Assembly: GCA_037576215.1 (NCBI GenBank)
Contig: JBANDB010000014.1
Span: 372,001-436,000, forward strand
Source of the DNA: Armillaria gallica
Taxonomy: Eukaryota > Basidiomycota > Agaricomycetes > Agaricales > Physalacriaceae
Length of the DNA stretch: 64,000 nt
Reading direction: 5' to 3'
Position 1 is the stretch's first letter. Each line of letters starts with the position of its first letter. The translations under genes were made by a program, and so were the position numbers. Shown here piece by piece: positions 58,535 to 64,000 of this stretch. The notes below the pieces were generated by a model, which worked only from the letters and a program-made list of their open reading frames with translations, was not told where the DNA came from and did no database searches.

Positions 58535-60407
58535 TCAGTCCTCCTTGCAAAGATCCTCGACAACTTCCCCAGCACGAACCCCCAAGACACTGAGGAGAGA
58601 ATCACTCAATCCATGAGTGGCTTCTTCAACACCCTGCAGATAAATCCTGGATTTCAGTCCGCTGTCGTCGGTCGGTACAAGGCGGTATCCTCTACTGATA
58701 TATATCTTGTGGTCATCATGATGGTCCAATTCGGCCACGGAGAGAGCCGGCGACGTAGGTGGGGTGCTCACAGCACTCCCGTTAGAAGAGGAGGGCGATA
58801 CTCCACCATTTTGCAGAGGGGAATCCAACGGACTGTCCTGCGCCGACCTCTTCGTATCCGGAATGAGGCGACAAGTGCCCGGCTGGCATGAGGAGGACAA
58901 GCCAAAGTGCTTGCCGACGCTGGAGTTTTTTAAGAGGTCCGTCCAGGACGTTCGTTGGTAGCCTGTAGCGCAGATGACCGCATCATACTTCTCCGTCTCT
59001 AATTTACGGGAAAGGACGTGCTGGATGGTGAAGGTGAAATCCGGGTCACCATTGACTTCGGGCGCGTGAGCAGCAACAATGCAGGAATAAGGCCGAATGT
59101 GAACCAGCGGGATAGAAGAAGATGGACCGTTGGTTCGGTGGGCGATGTCACCGTCTACTTTTTGACCATAGATGACCTCGTAAAGCTGTCATGTATCAAT
59201 CAGAAGGCGATTGCAATCTTAAATTCGGACGTCCTTACCGCATCAAGGGTGAGAGAATTGATCACGCTATAATTCGTGCTTTTGAACTCTTGGAGCTGCG
59301 TAGCGCGAGACGCAGATGATGGATGAGAAAACCACGCGTCAGTTGCTGGAGACAGCACAATTTAACAGCAGCCTTCCATCATAAAAGATGGACATACCTT
59401 GAGGATCAAAAATTTCGTTGGCGAATGGAGTGTCATCGCTAGGCCTTAAGGCCCCCTTGCGGATGATCATGTCAATTTGGTGTCTCCCAGCCGGTGCAGG
59501 TATGCTCCTCAGTCTCTCTCGTAGATTGAGAGTTACCTCGGCGGCAGATTGACCCGCCCCGATGACAGCGACACGAAGACTTGCTTTTCCCTTGGCAGCA
59601 ATCGAGTCAATGATAGAGTCAACAGACATCAGATAGGTGGAGCTATGGATAACGAGAGGGTGCTCGATGAGGGACGCGAGGGGTACTGGGACGCGGCCCG
59701 TTCCACCAGGCGAAACTATCAGGTTGCCTATAATCGTAGCAACTGGTTAGGAAACCTTTCGTCTGTACAAGAGAAGAAAGGCTCACGAGTTGTGTACGAC
59801 GTGACTTCGCCACTTGCAACACCTTTGGCGTGAACGACGAGAAGACCATCAGAAGTAGAATCGACGCCGACTACCTCTGTACCAAACAAGACTGGGACGC
59901 CGTGGTCTTGGACGTAGCGGGCAGCCCATGACAGATAATCCGCATATTCCCTTCGCGTAGGGATAGTCGAGCCTCGATTAATAAAGTTGATCAGACGGTT
60001 CTGGCTATGGAGGTATGATAGGAAAGTGATGGGTGATTGCGGCGAACGCAAAGTAGCGAGATCCTTCATGAAACTGACGTAGCAACGAAAGCCGATGAGA
60101 AAAAACTAGCTTCATCAAGTATGAATGTAAGTACCTGATCTGCATACGAGCATCTGGAAGGAGCATTCCGGGGTGCCATTGAAACTTTGCATGCTTCTCA
60201 ACGAAGAGAACCTTTTTGATAGGATGATCTTGACGACTGGAATCCTATTTTCCGGTTCGGGAGTGTGAGAGGACATATCGAAATAAGATTAGATACGGAG
60301 CGTACCCCACGGCCAGCCCAGCTTTCAACTAGAGCTCCGCCAATCGCAATATTGGCGGGACCGAAGCCGAGTCCAATGAGGTCAAAAGTCGTGTCGGCGT
60401 GCTGCAT
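58535..60407 (-). CDS. sidA: L-ornithine N5-monooxygenase (siderophore biosynthesis)
   Basis: FAD- and NADPH-dependent enzyme making N5-hydroxyornithine, the first committed step of hydroxamate siderophores such as ferrichromes. FAD site: DLIGLGFGPANIAIGGALVE. HAKFQWHPGMLLPDARMQIS, MKDLATLRSPQSPITFLSYL and INRGSTIPTRREYADYLSWA are diagnostic of the SidA group. NADPH site: VAVIGAGQSAAEVTLNL. DDTPFANEIFDPQ, VINSLTLDALYEVIYGQKVD and the ATGY motif in AVICATGYQRTSW complete the set. The last exon has a Ser/Pro-rich insertion (QDSPLDSPLQNGGVSPSSSN and onward) before ISRGYRLVP and EATHGLSDSLLSVLGVRAGE. Six exons with GT-AG introns; frame intact. GATA sites lie 345-410 bp upstream of its ATG. Confidence 0.94.
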
Positions 60408-61590
60408 ATTTGTGCCAGATGGTTGTGGAAGTCGACTTGAGAGTACCAGTAGGGTGAGGTTATTTTATACGGAACCAAACGGGTTGAATACGCCAGAAAG
60501 ATGTCAAATTTGCCGAGTATACCATTTTGGACTCGAAAAAAACCTTTCGAAAAGGAGCCGGAACATGTTCCCAATATGACGAGTTCTAGGTCATAGAAGG
60601 GTCACGCTCGGCATAAAACCGTTGGTTAGGCTCGAAATGGGTGGAATTAGTCCGCAGAAGGTGCCGCAGGGAGGCAGAAGCAGTGGGGCTTGCCAAGCGA
60701 CGTGAACCACACTGATCACTACTGATCATCACGTCCAAAATGGTACTCTTTATCTGATAATCTGTTATCAGATAGTATGCCATGCTGCATCAAATCAAAT
60801 ATAATCTTATCAGATAAACGTAAGATCAAAAGTCCTTCCTCACCACGTCCCCCGTTATTTCGACTTTGCCATTCAGTTACTTGTTTTCTCGTCATTCCGG
60901 CAAGCGTTGCATCAATTACGCTGGTCCAGCCTGCGCATAATTACACCCGATCAGAGTCCGAACGGCAATATCGTCCGTCGATGCCGATATGTTTTCTCCT
61001 ACTCTATAGGTAAGGAACACCACAGATCATTCCTCATATTGACTGAAACCAGTAAGAAAGGTTGGGTCGACTATACGGGTTTCCTGGGTTGCTTGGAGTT
61101 ATACGACCCTCTGTAAAGGTACGCCCACCGCGACGAATACGAAGTGTCTAGAGCTTGCCAGAAGCCCAAGACTTCAGACTGATTGGACATGAACCACCGC
61201 TGACAGATTCAGCCCGCCACGGAGTTCTTAGCATGACATCCAGGAGCCAGCGGAATGCCGGCATAACTCTCTGGTGTCGTTCTCCAAATGGAATTCATGT
61301 ACCTGATGGGAGTCGATTTGTAGAGCGTATTACTTTCACCCGGCCAGGCGAAACACGCCATGAGATGAGACGGAGAATAACGGCTCAAGGCGCGTCTGTT
61401 GAAAGGCTATAGTCGGTTCCGAATATAATCGTATGATATTCTTCCATGTCTACAACAGAATTGATCAATATTAGAAACGAACAAACAGAAAACTAGGACG
61501 ATTTACACATGTATCGCGCTAAGCCCTTGGCGGGGCATAGCAATCCGTAAAACACGGCAATTTACCGAGCGAAGAAACAACGTTATGGTT
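60408..61590. other. 1.2 kb upstream region of sidA without a gene
   Basis: Holds the sidA promoter, including the GATA sites at 60752-60817, and the 3' flank of the RIB2-like gene. Open frames of 60-100 codons (for example 60265-60579 and 61155-61412, plus strand) have no motif. No siderophore synthetase or transporter gene is present. Confidence 0.5.
60752..60817. promoter_or_regulatory. cluster of ATCWGATAA GATA-factor sites upstream of sidA
   Basis: Two exact inverted repeats of the consensus described for fungal iron-repressor GATA factors (SreA/Urbs1 family, ATCWGATAA). ATCTGATAA at 60752-60760 is followed after four bases by TTATCAGAT at 60765-60773, a perfect 9-bp inverted repeat. 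A second, overlapping palindrome TTATCAGATAA lies at 60807-60817. The sites are 345-410 bp upstream of the sidA start. Function is inferred from the motif and from sidA being the classical target. Confidence 0.75.
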
Positions 61591-62118
61591 TTAATGTCCG
61601 CGACGGGCAATTCGAAGACTTTCTTCCTCCAAACCTTCCACCCACACAACCTCTATGCCAGCATCCTTCAGCTTTTGTGCACCTTCACAGGTGACAAAAT
61701 CGGCAGGCTCCCCTACACCGATAAAGCATCGCTTGACCTTGGCAGCTATCAAGGCATCTGCACAGGGGGCGAGGCCAGATGTTCGGATTGAGCATGGCTC
61801 CATGGTTGTATACACGTCGAGACGAGCCAGGATTTCATGGATGTCGAGTGAAAATGGTACAGAAGAGGCTGAAAATATATGGGCGAGTTGATCCTGTGTG
61901 AGAGAGCGTAGCTTTATAAGAGCGTTGGCTTCAGCGTGTGTATTCCCTTCGAGTTCCCTAGAATAACCGGTAGAGACAACGGTAGGTGTACCGTTATCAG
62001 GCCATCTCAGTACTAGAACGCAGCCTACGCAGAACGCTGTAGGAGACGCCTGGCATTTCTCTGCTTCTACCAGTGCAAGGCGCATAAAAGCGAGCTGTTC
62101 ATCGGGATTGATGCTCAT
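61591..62118 (-). CDS. RIB2: RibD/Rib2-like pyrimidine deaminase
   Basis: Zinc deaminase of the CDA superfamily, about 175 aa, apparently without introns. The zinc site is HAEANAL (His, with the catalytic Glu) plus TMEPCSIRTSGLAPCADALI, with two Cys ligands nine residues apart, as in the riboflavin-pathway deaminases (RibD, and the C-terminal part of yeast Rib2) rather than the PCxxC of cytidine deaminases. The ending FIGVGEPADFVTCEG and VWVEGLEEESLRIARRGH resembles Rib2. It would deaminate the ribitylamino-pyrimidinone phosphate in riboflavin synthesis. ATG 62118 is the first methionine of the frame; sequence upstream lacks an ATG. The absence of a Rib2 pseudouridine-synthase-like half makes the symbol tentative. 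Divergent from SPT6 over 134 bp. Confidence 0.75.
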   Translation of the reverse strand: MSINPDEQLAFMRLALVEAEKCQASPTAFCVGCVLVLRWPDNGTPTVVSTGYSRELEGNTHAEANALIKLRSLTQDQLAHIFSASSVPFSLDIHEILARLDVYTTMEPCSIRTSGLAPCADALIAAKVKRCFIGVGEPADFVTCEGAQKLKDAGIEVVWVEGLEEESLRIARRGH

Positions 62119-62252
62119 CTTGTCACAAGGCCACCATGTCACGAGAATGTCACAACAAGCAAACTTATGCTGACATAATGCTGCAAGCGGATCCTCGACC
62201 TTGTTCAGTTGTTTCCTCAACAACGGTCTCAACTTGAACCTACACCACCACC
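62119..62252. promoter_or_regulatory. bidirectional promoter region, RIB2-like / SPT6
   Basis: 134 bp between start codons on opposite strands, the tightest divergent pair in the window. A CACCACCACC run immediately precedes the SPT6 ATG. Confidence 0.45.
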
Positions 62253-64000
62253 ATGTCTTCGCCTTTACTAGACGACGTCAACGCGGTAGCATTTCACGAT
62301 GAGGACGTTCCCATGAATAGCTCCGAGCACGGCGACGATGATGAAGGTGAAGGCGATGTAATAATGCCTGGGGCTTCAGACGATAGCTCCGAAGAAGACG
62401 AAGATGACCCTGAGGAGGAAAGAAAGATAAAACAAGGATTCATTGTTGATTCTGATGAAGAAGAAGAGGAAAAGCAGCGAAGAAAGAAGCGTCGAAAGAG
62501 GCATCACAGGCGTCGAGGCAAGCATTTTGGGACACCTCCATACCGGAGAATTTTCTAACTTTCGTAGCAGAGGAAGAAGAAATGCTGGAAGACGACGACC
62601 TGGATTTACTGGAAGAAAATACAGGCACCTCATTCAAGAGAAATCGTCTCAAACGTCTGGTTAGGCATGGATCAGACTCTCCCCCGGCCGCGTCCTCTTC
62701 ACGTCGTGCAGTGGTTGAGTCTTCCGACGATGATTTGGACGACGAGGACGGACTGCCTCGGATCCAAGATATTCACAAAATCTGGGATGATGACCGACGG
62801 GGAGAGGAAGACGACGAGGACGCAGACGGGGACATGGACGACTTCATCGAGTATGAAGACGAGGACGAGGGTGGCGCCATGGATGAGCAGGCGCGCGAAG
62901 CGAGGAGAAAGGAAAGAAAGAGGCAGGAACTGGAACGCCGCAAAAAAGCCCGTGAAATACGGCCAGAGTTAGCTGGAATTGATGCGAAGTACGACCATCT
63001 TCCTCTTTTATAGCCTTCCTCTCTAACCAATTTCTAGCGCGTGGGAGGAGATTCATGATGTGTTTGGCGATGGTCACGATTATGACTGGGCTTTGGCCGC
63101 TGATGAGGAGTATGACTATGATGAAGAGCAAACCAAACCAGATATAAGGTATCAAGATGTATGTATCTTTATTTTTTCAGGTCTGTTGGAGTCCCTAACC
63201 ATTGTTTTAGGTCTTTGAACCAACTGACATACGAGCTCGGATGTTGACCGAAGATGATGACCTGATACGTGCTCAGGACATACCTGAGCGAATGCAGCTT
63301 GCGACATCATCCATTTCTTCGAACTCCTCACTATCTCTGCATACGCCACTGACTCCCGATGACATCAATGGCGCTGCTTTATGGGTCAGTCAACGGTTAT
63401 CTCCCCGAAAGACCCAGGAGTTCTTCAGCCCAATCGGAAAACATCAAGAATTGAAAGGAGCACTCGTGTTGGCCGTCACTTTCACGCTCAGACAGCTCTT
63501 CATTGAGGAGTACGAAGTACCTTATATCTGGACACATAAACGCGACCACATATCTCACTTCGATGTTAACGACGTTCGAGCGCGTTTCGAGCTCCTCAGT
63601 TTATCAGAGCTGTGGAAGATCTATTCACTTGGCCAGAAATATCGATCCCTTGTCGAACGTCGAAATACGCTAACGGCCGCCTACCAACGCCTCCAAGTTG
63701 GCGACAAGTACTTTGAGGAGGAGGTCCTGCCACAGATAGACGGTATTGAAGTAGTAGCTGATGCTACCGAGTGGCTGAATATGAAGTACAAGAACAAGAA
63801 GCCCGACGAAGCTTTTCATTTCCATGATGACGAAGAGACCGACGCCACTAAGAAACATAAAATGCCTAGTCGCGTATCGATCTACGAGGTCACCAAGAAG
63901 AGCATCGTTTCTCGCTTAGCACAAGTACGTTTCTAATCCTCTTATCTAGCGCTTCTTGCTGACCTTAATAGGGATTTGGTATTCAACCGCACGAGGTGGT
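62253..64000 (+). CDS. SPT6: SPT6 transcription elongation factor, 5' part (runs off the window)
   Basis: Nuclear histone chaperone that travels with RNA polymerase II. Only the N-terminal part is present. A very acidic, disordered start (MSSPLLDDVNAVAFHDEDVP, long Asp/Glu runs) holds LLEENTGTSFKRNRLKRL and RIQDIHKIWDDD, the region that binds Spn1/Iws1. Then DANAWEEIHDVFGDGHDYDW, YQDVFEPTDIRARMLTEDDD and LIRAQDIPERMQLA. The YqgF/helix-turn-helix core begins with QEFFSPIGKHQELKGALVLA, VPYIWTHKRDHISHFD and LWKIYSLGQKYRSLVERRNT. The intron at 62518-62567 has a GC donor. Later introns lie at about 62990-63038, 63160-63211 and 63926-63971. The frame is intact to the window edge. Confidence 0.93.

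Noticed and set aside
58535..62118. A siderophore or riboflavin gene cluster
   Set aside because: Only one gene of each pathway is visible, and the neighbours (sphingoid-base kinase, SPT6) are unrelated.

Overview
The window is nuclear DNA from a basidiomycete fungus, most likely an Agaricomycete. Genes are split by many introns of about 45-60 nt, intergenic distances are short, genes lie on both strands, and the protein set is fungal (Zn2Cys6 factor, Epl1, Tah18, Atg15, an ornithine N5-monooxygenase). I found no rRNA, tRNA, CRISPR, prophage or intact transposon. Assignments come from reading the translations and from remembered family features; no database search was run.

Layout. 0.4-10 kb: amino-acid permease, proteasome subunit beta-5 (PRE2), a four-helix membrane protein, a gamma-glutamylcyclotransferase and the NuA4 subunit EPL1. 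10-18.5 kb: two unnamed membrane proteins, the SUMO E2 UBC9, the snRNP/snoRNP protein SNU13 and the palmitoyltransferase ERF2. 18.7-27.2 kb: a SAC-domain phosphoinositide phosphatase followed by a decayed copy of its own 3' end, then a Zn2Cys6 transcription factor. 27.5-44.1 kb: a single-pass surface protein, TAH18, APN2, an FAD oxidoreductase, an arylsulfatase, ATG15, guanine deaminase and CSN7. 44.1-46.8 kb is gene-poor. 46.8-64 kb: a small unknown protein, CEG1, SKP1, mitochondrial bL27, a DUF3074 protein, a SAM methyltransferase, a sphingoid-base kinase, SidA-type ornithine N5-monooxygenase, a RIB2-like deaminase and the 5' part of SPT6.

Most genes are unrelated housekeeping genes rather than a pathway cluster. 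Several lie head to head over 130-185 bp (ERF2/SAC, guanine deaminase/CSN7, SKP1/bL27m, RIB2-like/SPT6), so shared promoters are likely. The clearest regulatory signal is a group of GATA-factor sites of the iron-repressor type, ATCWGATAA, upstream of the siderophore gene.

The most striking overall pattern is a series of reading-frame breaks. At least sixteen places, all in 10-13.2 kb and 29.5-43.6 kb, need exactly one extra base to rejoin conserved protein segments. TAH18 has four, APN2 three and guanine deaminase several. The uniform direction, and the presence of breaks in normally essential genes, point to base-loss errors in the assembly rather than to real pseudogenes. I saw no convincing new multi-gene system.
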